Below are positions 42,487 to 50,489 of a DNA stretch of 64,000 nt, one piece after another. Origin of the DNA: JAGQYH01 sp041393015 (GTDB taxonomy: Bacteria; Bacteroidota; Bacteroidia; Chitinophagales; JADIYW01); NCBI GenBank assembly GCA_041393015.1, contig JAWKKV010000001.1:922669-986668 (forward strand), read 5' to 3'. The translations under genes and the position numbers were made by a program. The number at the start of each line of letters is the position of its first letter. Positions within the stretch are counted from its first letter, which is position 1. Under the pieces are notes generated by a model. The model searched no databases and had not been told where the DNA came from. It saw only the letters and a list, made by a program, of their open reading frames with translations.

Positions 42487-43173
42487 ATGACAACAAAATA
42501 TATTCATAAAGAAGGTAGAAAGATTGTTATCAATCTTTTTTTAATACTTGCCATCGTTAATTTTTTAGTTTGGGAAGTATTTGAATGGAGCATATATCAC
42601 TGTATTATTATATCTTCTTTTTCATTGGCATTTTTTGGATTTGTAACCTGGTTTTTCAGAAACCCATCTAGAGAAATTTTAACCGATGAAAACTTAATTA
42701 TTGCACCTGCTGATGGGAAAGTTGTGGTGTTAGAAGAAGTTGAAGTAGATGAATACTTTGCAGATAAGAGACTACAAGTATCTATATTTATGTCTCCAAC
42801 TAATGTTCACGTTAATAGATCTCCAATTAAAGGAGAAGTGAAATATTCAAAATACCATCCAGGCAGATATTTAGTAGCTTGGCATCCTAAATCTTCAGAA
42901 GAAAACGAAAGAACTTCTATTGTAGTTGACAATGGAAACTTTGAAGTTATGTTTAGACAGATTGCCGGAAAAGTGGCAAGAAGAATCGTCAACAACTTAG
43001 AGGAAGGGGATATGGTAGAACAAGGCTGGGACTTTGGATTTATCAAATTCGGTTCTAGAATGGATATTTTCTTACCTATAGATACTAAAATTAAGGTTAA
43101 ACTCGGCGACAAAGTAAAGGGCGGCGAAACCATTTTAGGCGAATTAATCGAAGATCCTGAATTCTTCTTTTAG
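42487..43173 (+). CDS. psd: Phosphatidylserine decarboxylase (short, family type)
   Basis: A 228-residue inner-membrane enzyme of the short bacterial/archaeal type that converts phosphatidylserine to phosphatidylethanolamine. A hairpin of two hydrophobic helices (about 15-55) anchors it. Core motifs are WFFRNPSREI, IIAPADGKVVVLEE, SIFMSPTNVHVNRSPI and KYHPGRYLVAWHPKSSEENER. Near the C-terminus FIKFGSRMDIFLP contains the Gly-Ser at which the chain self-cleaves to form the pyruvoyl cofactor. Length and motifs are complete. It lies 101 bp after cdsA with a likely promoter of its own. Confidence 0.93.
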   Translation: MTTKYIHKEGRKIVINLFLILAIVNFLVWEVFEWSIYHCIIISSFSLAFFGFVTWFFRNPSREILTDENLIIAPADGKVVVLEEVEVDEYFADKRLQVSIFMSPTNVHVNRSPIKGEVKYSKYHPGRYLVAWHPKSSEENERTSIVVDNGNFEVMFRQIAGKVARRIVNNLEEGDMVEQGWDFGFIKFGSRMDIFLPIDTKIKVKLGDKVKGGETILGELIEDPEFFF

Positions 43174-43259
43174 CCATAACAATCTCATTAATATTTTTTC
43201 TTGATTAGTAACATTTGCCTAAAGCGATATAAAGTTTAGAGGTATTCGTGATTTTTTCA

Positions 43260-43487
43260 GACACTAATTACACTAATTTATTAGATTGTTTGGGTCAGAA
43301 GTAGTGTCCTTCTTATTTCTAAATTAGAACTATTTCATCCATTAAATTTTTATGTTTATTGTTGTTTTAAATGATTACATGGATTTTTGCCGCTAAAGCG
43401 GCAAGTAATTTGTGGAATTAAAAAAGCGGATAAAATTAGCAGTGCTTATCATCAATAATACTTGCAAAAATTAGTGAAATTCGTGTC
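43260..43487. repeat. Palindromic intergenic element, copy 2 (228 bp)
   Basis: Left arm GACACTAATTACACTAATTT (43260-43279) and right arm at 43468-43487 are inverted with 18 of 20 positions matching. Each arm is two tandem 9-bp units. The centre is a perfect palindrome at 43387-43404: TTGCCGCT, AA, AGCGGCAA. No reading frame is present. The left arm agrees with that of copy 3 in 19 of 20 bases. The element occupies half of the 430-bp gap upstream of htpG, which holds no other gene. Confidence 0.85.
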
Positions 43488-43532
43488 AAATATTTTTCTT
43501 TTAGAAGTGAGCAATAACTCTAGGCACTTCTA

Positions 43533-43573
43533 TTGCCAATTTGTCAGCTATTTCGCTTGGCATCTGATTTGTT
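43533..43573 (+). promoter_or_regulatory. Candidate heat-shock/sigma-54-like promoter region of htpG
   Basis: TTGGCA at 43557-43562 followed by TTTG at 43568-43571 places GG and GT ten bases apart, one base from the sigma-54 rule (GG-N10-GC). TTGCCAA at 43533-43539 forms an inverted pair with TTGGCA. The region ends 31 bp before the htpG ATG. It is a pattern match only. Confidence 0.35.
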
Positions 43574-43603
43574 CTAGTACCTGCAAAATCAATAAAATAT
43601 ATT

Positions 43604-45463
43604 ATGCAACAAGGTACTATTAATGTTCAATCGGAAAATATATTCCCAATTATCAAGAAGTTTTTATACTCTGATCACGAGATATTTCTAAGGGAATTAA
43701 TAGCAAATGCTGTTGACGCTACTCAAAAAGTGAAAGGCATAATGCGTTTAGGCGAGTTAAGTGGAGAACTTGGCGACTTAACCATTCAAGTTAAGATTGA
43801 TACTGACAAAAAAACACTTACCATTTCTGATAAGGGTTTGGGAATGACAAAAGAAGAAGTTGATAAATATATCAACCAAATTGCTTTTTCAAGCGCAGAA
43901 GAGTTCTTAGATAAATTTAAAGATGTTGAAGATGGTAAAACGATAATAGGTCATTTTGGCTTAGGTTTTTATTCTTCATTTATGGTGGCGAGCAAAGTAG
44001 AGATCTATACGAAATCTTATAAAGATGAGCCGGCTGTAAAATGGGAATGTGATGGAAGTCCAAATTTCACCATGCAAGAAATTGAGAAGGCAGAAAGAGG
44101 AACGGATATTGTTTTACATATTGACGACGAAGAGAATGCTGAATTCTTAAAGCAGTATAGAATTCAAGAATTATTGACAAAGTACTGTAAGTTTTTACCT
44201 ATTCCAATTCAATTTGGAGACAAATATTTATCTGATGAAGATAAAGAAGCCGGTAAAACAGCAGAGCCTAATATCATTAACAATACTAATCCTGCTTGGA
44301 CAAAATCCCCTTCAGATCTAACAGATGAAGACTATAAAAATTTCTATAGAGAATTGTATCCAATGGCAGGTGAGCCTTTATTTTGGATTCATTTAAATGT
44401 AGATTATCCTTTTAACTTAACAGGAATTCTTTATTTCCCTGAGTTGAAGCAATCTTTTGAAACACAAAAAGACAAAATTCAACTGTACTCCAATCAAGTA
44501 TTTGTAACAGATAATGTGGAGGAAATTGTTCCTGAGTATTTGGCACTGTTACACGGTGTAATTGATTCGCCGGATATTCCTTTAAACGTAAGTAGAAGTT
44601 ATTTACAGAGCGATGGCAATGTAAAAAAGATCAATAGTCATATCAGCAAAAAAGTATCGGATAAACTAAAAGAGCTTTTTAAGAACGATAGAAAATCTTT
44701 TGAGGATAAATGGGAAAGCATTAGTGTTTTTGTGAAATACGGAATGCTAAGCGATGAAAAATTCTTCGATAGATCTAAGGATTTTGGTTTGTTGGTCAAC
44801 ACTGCTGATGAGAAATTTACTTTTGAGGAATACCAAGAAAAAGTGAAGCCGAACCAAACCAGCAAGGATGATAAAGTTGTTATGCTTTATACTTCTGACT
44901 TAGAAGGGCAGCACGCTTACGTTAAAACAGCTAAAGACAACGGTTTAGACGTATTGAAAATGGATACGATTATCGACAACCACTTTGTGAACTTTTTAGA
45001 AAGTAAACTGGAAAATGTTGAGTTTAAGAGAGTGGATGCTGATACCATTGATAACCTTATTCCAAAGGATGAACAACGAGAATCGGTATTGACAGAAGAT
45101 CAACAAGCTAAATTGAAAGCCTTGTTCGAAGAGCAAGCGTCTAACAAGCAAGCGGTAATAGAGTTGAAGGCATTATCGCCAACCGATGCTCCTGTAACCA
45201 TTACCCGAAATGAGTTTATGAGAAGGATGATGGATATGCAGAAATTAGGAGGGAATAGTTTTATGGGCAATATGCCGGAGACTTTCAATTTAGTGGTGAA
45301 TACCAATCATCCATTAGCGGAGAAAATATTGAAGAAGCAAACGGCCAATAGACAAAAAATGGCTAAGCAATTATATGATCTAGCACTTTTATCTCAAAAT
45401 ATGTTGAAGGGAGAATCTTTGACAGCATTTGTTGAAAGAAGTATAGAGTTAGCTGGAGAGTAA
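43604..45463 (+). CDS. htpG: Molecular chaperone HtpG (Hsp90)
   Basis: A 619-residue cytosolic Hsp90, a typical length for Bacteroidota. The N-terminal ATPase domain shows LRELIANAVDATQK with the metal-binding Asn, SDKGLGMTKEEVDKYINQIAFSSAEEF, and GHFGLGFYSSFMVASKVEI. The middle domain contains FPELKQSFETQKDKIQLYSNQVFVTDN and DSPDIPLNVSRSYLQSD, with the catalytic Arg in the SRS loop. The C-terminal dimerisation domain ends ESLTAFVERSIELAGE. It folds or remodels clients under stress. The promoter region holds a possible sigma-54-type element and, further up, the palindromic element copy 2. A stable hairpin follows its stop. Confidence 0.96.
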   Translation: MQQGTINVQSENIFPIIKKFLYSDHEIFLRELIANAVDATQKVKGIMRLGELSGELGDLTIQVKIDTDKKTLTISDKGLGMTKEEVDKYINQIAFSSAEEFLDKFKDVEDGKTIIGHFGLGFYSSFMVASKVEIYTKSYKDEPAVKWECDGSPNFTMQEIEKAERGTDIVLHIDDEENAEFLKQYRIQELLTKYCKFLPIPIQFGDKYLSDEDKEAGKTAEPNIINNTNPAWTKSPSDLTDEDYKNFYRELYPMAGEPLFWIHLNVDYPFNLTGILYFPELKQSFETQKDKIQLYSNQVFVTDNVEEIVPEYLALLHGVIDSPDIPLNVSRSYLQSDGNVKKINSHISKKVSDKLKELFKNDRKSFEDKWESISVFVKYGMLSDEKFFDRSKDFGLLVNTADEKFTFEEYQEKVKPNQTSKDDKVVMLYTSDLEGQHAYVKTAKDNGLDVLKMDTIIDNHFVNFLESKLENVEFKRVDADTIDNLIPKDEQRESVLTEDQQAKLKALFEEQASNKQAVIELKALSPTDAPVTITRNEFMRRMMDMQKLGGNSFMGNMPETFNLVVNTNHPLAEKILKKQTANRQKMAKQLYDLALLSQNMLKGESLTAFVERSIELAGE

Positions 45464-45489
45464 GCTTTATTGGACTTTAGATAAAAAGA

Positions 45490-45528
45490 AGAAAGCTGCC
45501 TATCTGGGGAACAGGAGGGCAGCTTTCT
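45490..45528 (+). terminator. Hairpin terminator of htpG
   Basis: AGAAAGCTGCC (45490-45500) pairs perfectly over 11 bp with GGCAGCTTTCT (45518-45528). The 17-base loop can form further pairs. Only a short AT-rich tail follows, so termination may be partial. Confidence 0.7.
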
Positions 45529-45668
45529 AACATAATTCTACAAAGTTCTGTAAAGTAAAAGCATATGCAAATAGCATCAAATACATAAATTTCACTAAAT
45601 TTTGCATTGAATGCATTTTGTGTACCCTAATTTGGGTATAAATAAGCATTGTTATTTTATTTGAAAAA

Positions 45669-46385
45669 TTAGGATCCGAAATAGATGGCATATTTTGCTA
45701 AACCAAAGGAGTTTTTACAATTCAATTTTTTGATCATTTTTTTTCGATGTACATCAACAGTTGATGGTTTTATATCTAGTAAATTACCAATTTCTTGACT
45801 GGTATGTTCTTCTCCAATGAGCTGTAGTATCTCCTTTTCTCTTTTGGTTAATCCGTTATACAATGGTCGGTTTTTGATGATGAATTTTGCTTCTTTGGAA
45901 TAAACAAAATCTCCATTAAAATAAATTTCTACCATATCTGCAATATCAAAAACAACCGAAAACAACAATATCGTTTTGCCATTCTCATCATGATTAAGCG
46001 CTTTTGAGGTTGAATGCGTCCATCTCCAATCTCCACCTTTTTCTCTTACCTTAAAAGTAGTTTCATATATTTCTTTTGGGAAATTGGTAATGAATGACAA
46101 TGCCTTATGAAAGTCATTAAAGTAATCAGGATGCATAAAGTTTTCGTACAGTTTAAAACCATTTTTTTTTAGGTCATCATTGTTAAAACCGTAGTATTTT
46201 GTAGCATAATCGTTGATAAATAGGGGCGACATGCCAGCGTAATCATTGATCCAAATAACATAGTTTTTCGTATTGCAAATAGAAGTGATTATTTGTAAAT
46301 CCTCTTCGTTCATTCTTTGGAGTACGGCACCATTGCTTTCAAATTCAGAGAAAATTTCATTGGTTATTTTTTCTGCTTTTTTCAA
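45669..46385 (-). CDS. PAS-LuxR transcriptional regulator 1
   Basis: A 238-residue cytosolic regulator. Residues about 25-150 form a PAS domain (YVIWINDYAGMSPLFINDYATKYYGFN, then FKVREKGGDWRWTHSTSKALNH). A LuxR-type helix-turn-helix lies at about 176-236: LTKREKEILQLIGEEHTSQEIGNLLDIKPSTVDVHRKKMIKKL. There is no receiver Asp, so it is not a standard response regulator and probably senses a small molecule or redox state through PAS. It is a tandem paralog, roughly 45% identical by eye, of the gene at 46507 on the same strand. 121 bp separate them. Regulon unknown. Confidence 0.85.
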   Translation of the reverse strand: MKKAEKITNEIFSEFESNGAVLQRMNEEDLQIITSICNTKNYVIWINDYAGMSPLFINDYATKYYGFNNDDLKKNGFKLYENFMHPDYFNDFHKALSFITNFPKEIYETTFKVREKGGDWRWTHSTSKALNHDENGKTILLFSVVFDIADMVEIYFNGDFVYSKEAKFIIKNRPLYNGLTKREKEILQLIGEEHTSQEIGNLLDIKPSTVDVHRKKMIKKLNCKNSFGLAKYAIYFGS

Positions 46386-46506
46386 TTTTGGATAGATTTT
46401 ATTTGATGCAACTTACTAAATATAATAGTTCTTTAGCTAAACGATTTAACTATTTGTAGAAATGTAGAGAGAAATAGAAGAAATGACTAGCAGATAGCCC
46501 AGAGAC

Positions 46507-47214
46507 TTACAAATTAAAAATGGTGGCATATTTCATTAAACCAAATGAGTTTTTAACACCTAATTTTTTTATCATACTATTTTTATGCCCATTCACCGTG
46601 GAGGCAGCAATGTTAAGGTCTTCTCCAATTTGATTGCTCGTTTTTTCTTCGGCAATTAATTTAAGAACCTCTACTTCTCTTTCGGACAAACTATCGAATA
46701 AAATTTGATGTTCGGGGTTGAGTTGGGAAGTGGAATGACAAGAAGATAGTAGTGAGTTTAGAAGACATCCAATATCGTAAACAAAAGCTATAACCAACTT
46801 TGGTTGGCCATCACTTTTATAAGTCATCGTCTTCGTTAGGCTATACGTCCAGCGCCATTCGCCCGCTTTGTTTTTAACCCTATAAGTCATTTCAAATGCA
46901 TCATTGGGATAGTTGGTTAACTGAGCAATAGTTTTGTGTACATCATTGTAATGATCCGGATGCATGAACTCTTGATACAGTTTGTTTCCCTTTTTCTCAA
47001 TGTCAAAGTCGTTAAACCCGTAATAATTAGCTCCAAAACTATTAATAAAGAAGGGACTCATTGATATGTAATCAGTAATCCAAACTATAAATTCCTTTTG
47101 ATTAACAATTGATTTAACTTTATCTATATCGCTTTCATTCATTCGTTTAAGATCGACACCAACTTTATCGAACTCAGAAAAAACTTCGTCTAAATAAATA
47201 TAATTTTCTTTCAA
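46507..47214 (-). CDS. PAS-LuxR transcriptional regulator 2
   Basis: A 235-residue protein with the same PAS plus LuxR layout as its neighbour. PAS: FIVWITDYISMSPFFINSFGANYYGFN and YRVKNKAGEWRWTYSLTKTMTY. LuxR helix-turn-helix: LSEREVEVLKLIAEEKTSNQIGEDLNIAASTVNGHKNSMIKKL. The linker differs most and carries a Cys (SSCHST) absent from the paralog. Both PAS domains keep the MSPxFIN and YYGFN segments, suggesting the same ligand class. It lies 35 bp downstream of the ABC exporter stop on the same strand, so some read-through from that operon is possible. Confidence 0.85.
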   Translation of the reverse strand: MKENYIYLDEVFSEFDKVGVDLKRMNESDIDKVKSIVNQKEFIVWITDYISMSPFFINSFGANYYGFNDFDIEKKGNKLYQEFMHPDHYNDVHKTIAQLTNYPNDAFEMTYRVKNKAGEWRWTYSLTKTMTYKSDGQPKLVIAFVYDIGCLLNSLLSSCHSTSQLNPEHQILFDSLSEREVEVLKLIAEEKTSNQIGEDLNIAASTVNGHKNSMIKKLGVKNSFGLMKYATIFNL

Positions 47215-47249
47215 AATAATTTGTTTCGTGTTATGTGAACTTAAGAAAA

Positions 47250-49013
47250 TTATTCTTCTAATTGTATACCAGTTTTTTCAAATTGCATGTCATGTAGATT
47301 TTTATAGAAACCATTTTCAATTTTCAGCAATTCTTCATGGTTGCCCTTTTCCTTCACTTCCCCTTTATCCAATACAATTATTTTATCGGCATGTTTAATG
47401 GTAGACAATCTATGTGCTATAATGATAGAAGTTCTACCTTCCACCAGTTTTTCAATCGCTTTTTGAATTAATACCTCAGATTCCGTATCCACCGAAGAGG
47501 TTGCTTCATCCAAAATTAAAATGCTTGGATCATACACTAATGCTCTTATAAAAGCTATTAACTGACGCTGTCCTACTGACAATGTAGCGCCTCTCTCTTT
47601 TACAGTATAATGATAGTTGCCGGGCAGCGACATAATAAATTGATGAGCTCCAACCAACTTAGCAGAACTTTCAACTGTTTCTAAGCTAATTTCTGGATTA
47701 TTGAGTGTAATATTATCTAATATTGTTCCTGAAAAAAGAAACACATCTTGCAAAACAACGCCAATTTTTGATCGAAGAAAATCAAGATTGTATTCTTTTA
47801 CATCAATACCATCAATCAATATCTGGCCTTTATTAATTTCGTAAAATCTATTTAGAATATTGATGGTACTGGTTTTTCCCGAACCTGTTGCACCCACTAA
47901 AGCCACCGTTTCTCCTTGTTTAGCTTCAAAAGAAATGTCTTTTAACACATAATCATCTTGATTGTACGCAAACCAAACGTCTTTAAAGGCTACCTCTCCA
48001 ATTATTTCAATGTCTTTAATCGTTCCAGAATCTTGGATGTGATCTTGTGTATCCAATACTTTAAAAACTCTCTCTGAAGCAACAATACCCATTTGAAGCG
48101 TATTGAATTTATCTGCCAACATTCTCAATGGACGGAAGGCCATATTTAACCATAATAAATAAGCCGTAATGGAGCCAACTTCCAAATGTCCTCGCATGAT
48201 TTCATTGGCCGACGACCATAGCATTAAACCTAAAGCAATAGCTAAAATAATTTCCACCACAGGGAAGAAAACAGAATAATACATCACCGATTTTAGGTTG
48301 GCGACTTTATGATCATTATTGATCTTATCAAACTTATCCATTTCCCGTTTCTCAGCATTAAAGATTTGGATAATTCTCATGCCGGTAATGTGCTCTTGTA
48401 GAAAACTATTCATTTGTGAAATCTTCTCTCTAACCAATTGGAAAGCCACTTTGATTTTTTCCTTAAAAATATAAGTAGCAAAGATTAAAAGAGGGAATGT
48501 GGTTAAACAGATGAGGGTCACTTTCCAGCTAATAAAAAACATAAAACCAACTACGGCGATTAAAGTCATGATATCTGAAATAATCGCCACAATGCCTTCA
48601 GAAAAAGTATTATTAATGGCTTCAACATCACTAATCGTTCTAGTAACCGTGGTACCAATAGGCGTTTTGTCAAAATATTGAAGCTTCAAGCTTTGAAGAT
48701 GTTTAAACACTTTAAGCCTTAGATCTTTAATAATGGATTGCCCTAGAACCGAAGTAGAATAAGCAAAAATATAGCGAAAAAGCGTTTCCAAAATTAATGT
48801 GCCTAACATCAATAACAGCATTAAACGAAGCCCGTTGCCATCGTAATTGATGATGTATCTGTCAATGGTAATTTTAATTAAAAGCGGACGCAATGGCGTT
48901 AGTATAGCTAATAATATCCCAATTGAAAGCGCTCCAAAAAATAATTTTTTGTAGGGCATTGCCTGCAGCATCAACCGTTTAAAAGTGCTAGTATTTTTAG
49001 TAGAGTTACTCAA
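47250..49013 (-). CDS. ABC exporter, fused permease and ATPase (MsbA-like)
   Basis: A 587-residue half-transporter if translation begins at the TTG at 49013 (SNSTKNTSTFKRLMLQAMPYKK), which overlaps the truA stop by 8 bp; an ATG at 48971 would lose part of the elbow helix, and longer starts lie deep within truA. Six transmembrane helices occupy about 30-305. The nucleotide-binding domain has Walker A GATGSGKTS, the signature LSVGQRQL, Walker B ILILDEATSSVD and AHRLST for the H-loop. It probably forms a homodimer exporting a lipid, glycolipid or drug. Coupling to truA is a common bacterial accident of operon order. Confidence 0.85.
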   Translation of the reverse strand: MSNSTKNTSTFKRLMLQAMPYKKLFFGALSIGILLAILTPLRPLLIKITIDRYIINYDGNGLRLMLLLMLGTLILETLFRYIFAYSTSVLGQSIIKDLRLKVFKHLQSLKLQYFDKTPIGTTVTRTISDVEAINNTFSEGIVAIISDIMTLIAVVGFMFFISWKVTLICLTTFPLLIFATYIFKEKIKVAFQLVREKISQMNSFLQEHITGMRIIQIFNAEKREMDKFDKINNDHKVANLKSVMYYSVFFPVVEIILAIALGLMLWSSANEIMRGHLEVGSITAYLLWLNMAFRPLRMLADKFNTLQMGIVASERVFKVLDTQDHIQDSGTIKDIEIIGEVAFKDVWFAYNQDDYVLKDISFEAKQGETVALVGATGSGKTSTINILNRFYEINKGQILIDGIDVKEYNLDFLRSKIGVVLQDVFLFSGTILDNITLNNPEISLETVESSAKLVGAHQFIMSLPGNYHYTVKERGATLSVGQRQLIAFIRALVYDPSILILDEATSSVDTESEVLIQKAIEKLVEGRTSIIIAHRLSTIKHADKIIVLDKGEVKEKGNHEELLKIENGFYKNLHDMQFEKTGIQLEE

Positions 49014-49755
49014 TAAATAATTTTGTGGGATAGTCAATTTGCCACAAAAATAAGCCATGTGCAGGTGGCGCAATATTAACTTCCAAAACATCACGTTTGT
49101 TTAATGCTGTTTCCATGTCTTCTATGGTTAGTCTATCCAACCCAATCATTAATAAAGTTCCTACAATTCTTCGTACCATATTCCTCAAAAACCTATCTGC
49201 AGTAATGGTAAAACACCATTGATTTGAATTGATAACTTCCCATTGAGCGTTTTTTACGGTACACATTGAAGTTTTATTATCGCTTCCTTTTTTTTCAAAG
49301 GTGGTAAAATCTTTATTGCCTAACAAAGCTGTGGCGGCATCGTTCATTTTTTGGATGTCAAAGTCAAAATTATATAGCCAATAGCTTCTGTCTTGCAAAA
49401 ATGCATCCTTTTTGAAATGGATAAAATATTTATACGTTCTGGCAGTAGCATCAAATCGGCTGTGTGCCTCTTCAGTAGTTTTTAGGAACTCAAAAATTCC
49501 AATATCTATAGGCAATAATTTGTTTATCCTTGGAATGATATTTTTTGATAATGCTTTAGGGGCATCAAAATGAGCATAATAAGAATTCGCATGAACGCCA
49601 GAATCCGTTCGTCCGCATCCTGTAACATCTATAGTAGATTGAAAAATAGTAGAGAGAGCGGTTTCAATTTCTTGTTGAATGGAAGGCGAATGCGATTGTC
49701 TTTGCCAACCCTTGTAATTTTTGCCATTATAATTTAATCGAATGAAATACCTCAA
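49006..49755 (-). CDS. truA: tRNA pseudouridine synthase A
   Basis: A 249-residue enzyme that converts uridines 38-40 of the tRNA anticodon arm to pseudouridine. RYFIRLNYNGKNYKGWQRQ opens the protein, and TGCGRTDSGVHANSYYAHFDA carries the catalytic Asp. FDATARTYKYFIHFKKD, FTTFEKKGSDNKTSMCTV and FLRNMVRRIVGTLLMIG are the other conserved blocks. The length is normal. It is first in the operon: a -7 candidate (CAAAAATA on the plus strand) lies at 49776-49783, and the ABC exporter overlaps its stop. Confidence 0.95.
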   Translation of the reverse strand: MRYFIRLNYNGKNYKGWQRQSHSPSIQQEIETALSTIFQSTIDVTGCGRTDSGVHANSYYAHFDAPKALSKNIIPRINKLLPIDIGIFEFLKTTEEAHSRFDATARTYKYFIHFKKDAFLQDRSYWLYNFDFDIQKMNDAATALLGNKDFTTFEKKGSDNKTSMCTVKNAQWEVINSNQWCFTITADRFLRNMVRRIVGTLLMIGLDRLTIEDMETALNKRDVLEVNIAPPAHGLFLWQIDYPTKLFIE

Positions 49756-49775
49756 TGCTGATAACTAATTTACTA

Positions 49776-49783
49776 CAAAAATA
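49776..49783 (-). promoter_or_regulatory. Candidate -7 element for truA
   Basis: TATTTTTG on the minus strand matches TAnnTTTG and lies 20 bp before the truA ATG. Confidence 0.4.
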
Positions 49784-49844
49784 AGAATATAAATACAGGA
49801 GCATTGCAATGGATGAATTTACATCAAATGCTTTTTTATTAAAA

Positions 49845-49858
49845 CAAACGTTCGTTTG
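49845..49858. promoter_or_regulatory. Perfect palindrome CAAACGTTCGTTTG (TetR-type operator-like)
   Basis: CAAACG, TT, CGTTTG is a perfect 14-bp palindrome in the truA-to-49991 intergenic region. The ACAAACG..CGTTTG form resembles operators of many TetR-family repressors, but no TetR gene lies in the window. Target gene unclear: it could regulate the small gene to the right or truA to the left. Confidence 0.5.
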
Positions 49859-49881
49859 GCAAAAAATGACAATTTAACGAA

Positions 49882-49956
49882 TTCAACCTGTTAGGTTAAG
49901 CCAAAAATTTACAATAGTTGATGCGTATAATAACATTTTGAACCTAATAGGTTGAA
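49882..49956. repeat. Inverted pair of AACCT...AGGTT palindromes
   Basis: TTCAACCTGTTAGGTT (49882-49897) and AACCTAATAGGTTGAA (49941-49956) are inverted copies with one mismatch in 16. Each is itself a 5-bp palindrome (AACCT, three bases, AGGTT). They can therefore form one long hairpin or two short ones. They lie 35 bp before the start of the 75-aa gene. Confidence 0.75.
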
Positions 49957-49990
49957 GTGAGTTTTATTATTTTTAAAAACAAAACAGATT

Positions 49991-50218
49991 ATGGACAATC
50001 AATATAAGGTTGAGTTTTTATCAAGCGTAGAGGAAACAAAGTGGTTAAATAAACCTATGGATGAATTGGATTTAAAATTTCAACTAGAGGCGCTATTAAT
50101 TGAAAGGTATAAGCAAGGTTATAAGCTATTTCAAATAATAGAAACCAAAAGGGTCAATCCAACAAACAATAAAAATATAAGCGGCTTATTGGTGGTTTTT
50201 GAAAAGATAAAGGAGTAA
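49991..50218 (+). CDS. Small hypothetical protein, 75 aa
   Basis: A 75-residue cytosolic protein: YKVEFLSSVEETKWLNKPMDELDLKFQLEALLIERYKQGYKLFQIIETKRV, then SGLLVVFEKIKE. The predicted pattern is beta-helix-beta-beta, resembling small DUF4177-like proteins, though I cannot place it firmly. No Cys and no signal peptide are present. Its upstream region is unusually rich in symmetric sequences: a TetR-operator-like palindrome and an inverted AACCT/AGGTT pair. The palindromic element copy 3 begins 32 bp after its stop. Codon use looks like that of its neighbours. It could be regulated by an unlinked repressor. Confidence 0.6.
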   Translation: MDNQYKVEFLSSVEETKWLNKPMDELDLKFQLEALLIERYKQGYKLFQIIETKRVNPTNNKNISGLLVVFEKIKE

Positions 50219-50250
50219 TAGATAACCTCCATAATTGTATAGAGTTTTTT

Positions 50251-50463
50251 GACACTAATTGCACTAATTTCTTAGACTAAGTTTCTGTTTTACAGTTAAA
50301 GTTCTTGTTTAACAGTGTTTGCTTATAATACTTCTGTTGCTTTCAATTTGTTTCACTGATTTTGTCGCTTAAGCGACAAACAAATTTGAGAAATTTTGAA
50401 TTAATTTGATTTCCAGCAATACAAATGATTAATAATATTTGAGAAATTAGAGTAATTAGTGTC
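50251..50463. repeat. Palindromic intergenic element, copy 3 (213 bp)
   Basis: The left arm at 50251-50272 and right arm at 50442-50463 are inverted with 20 of 22 positions matching, and both ends are flanked by T-rich stretches. Each arm is two tandem units of about 9 bp (CACTAATTG, CACTAATTT). A perfect 20-bp central palindrome (TTTGTCGCTT then AAGCGACAAA) occupies 50361-50380. It has no coding potential and lies between the tail ends of two convergent genes. Confidence 0.87.
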
Positions 50464-50489
50464 TCATTTTTTTAAATTATTTCTAAAAA

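Noticed and set aside
43260..50463. Elements 2 and 3 as insertion sequences with a coding transposase
   Set aside because: Each is 213-228 bp, has no open frame of note, and no transposase gene exists in the window; at most they are non-autonomous.
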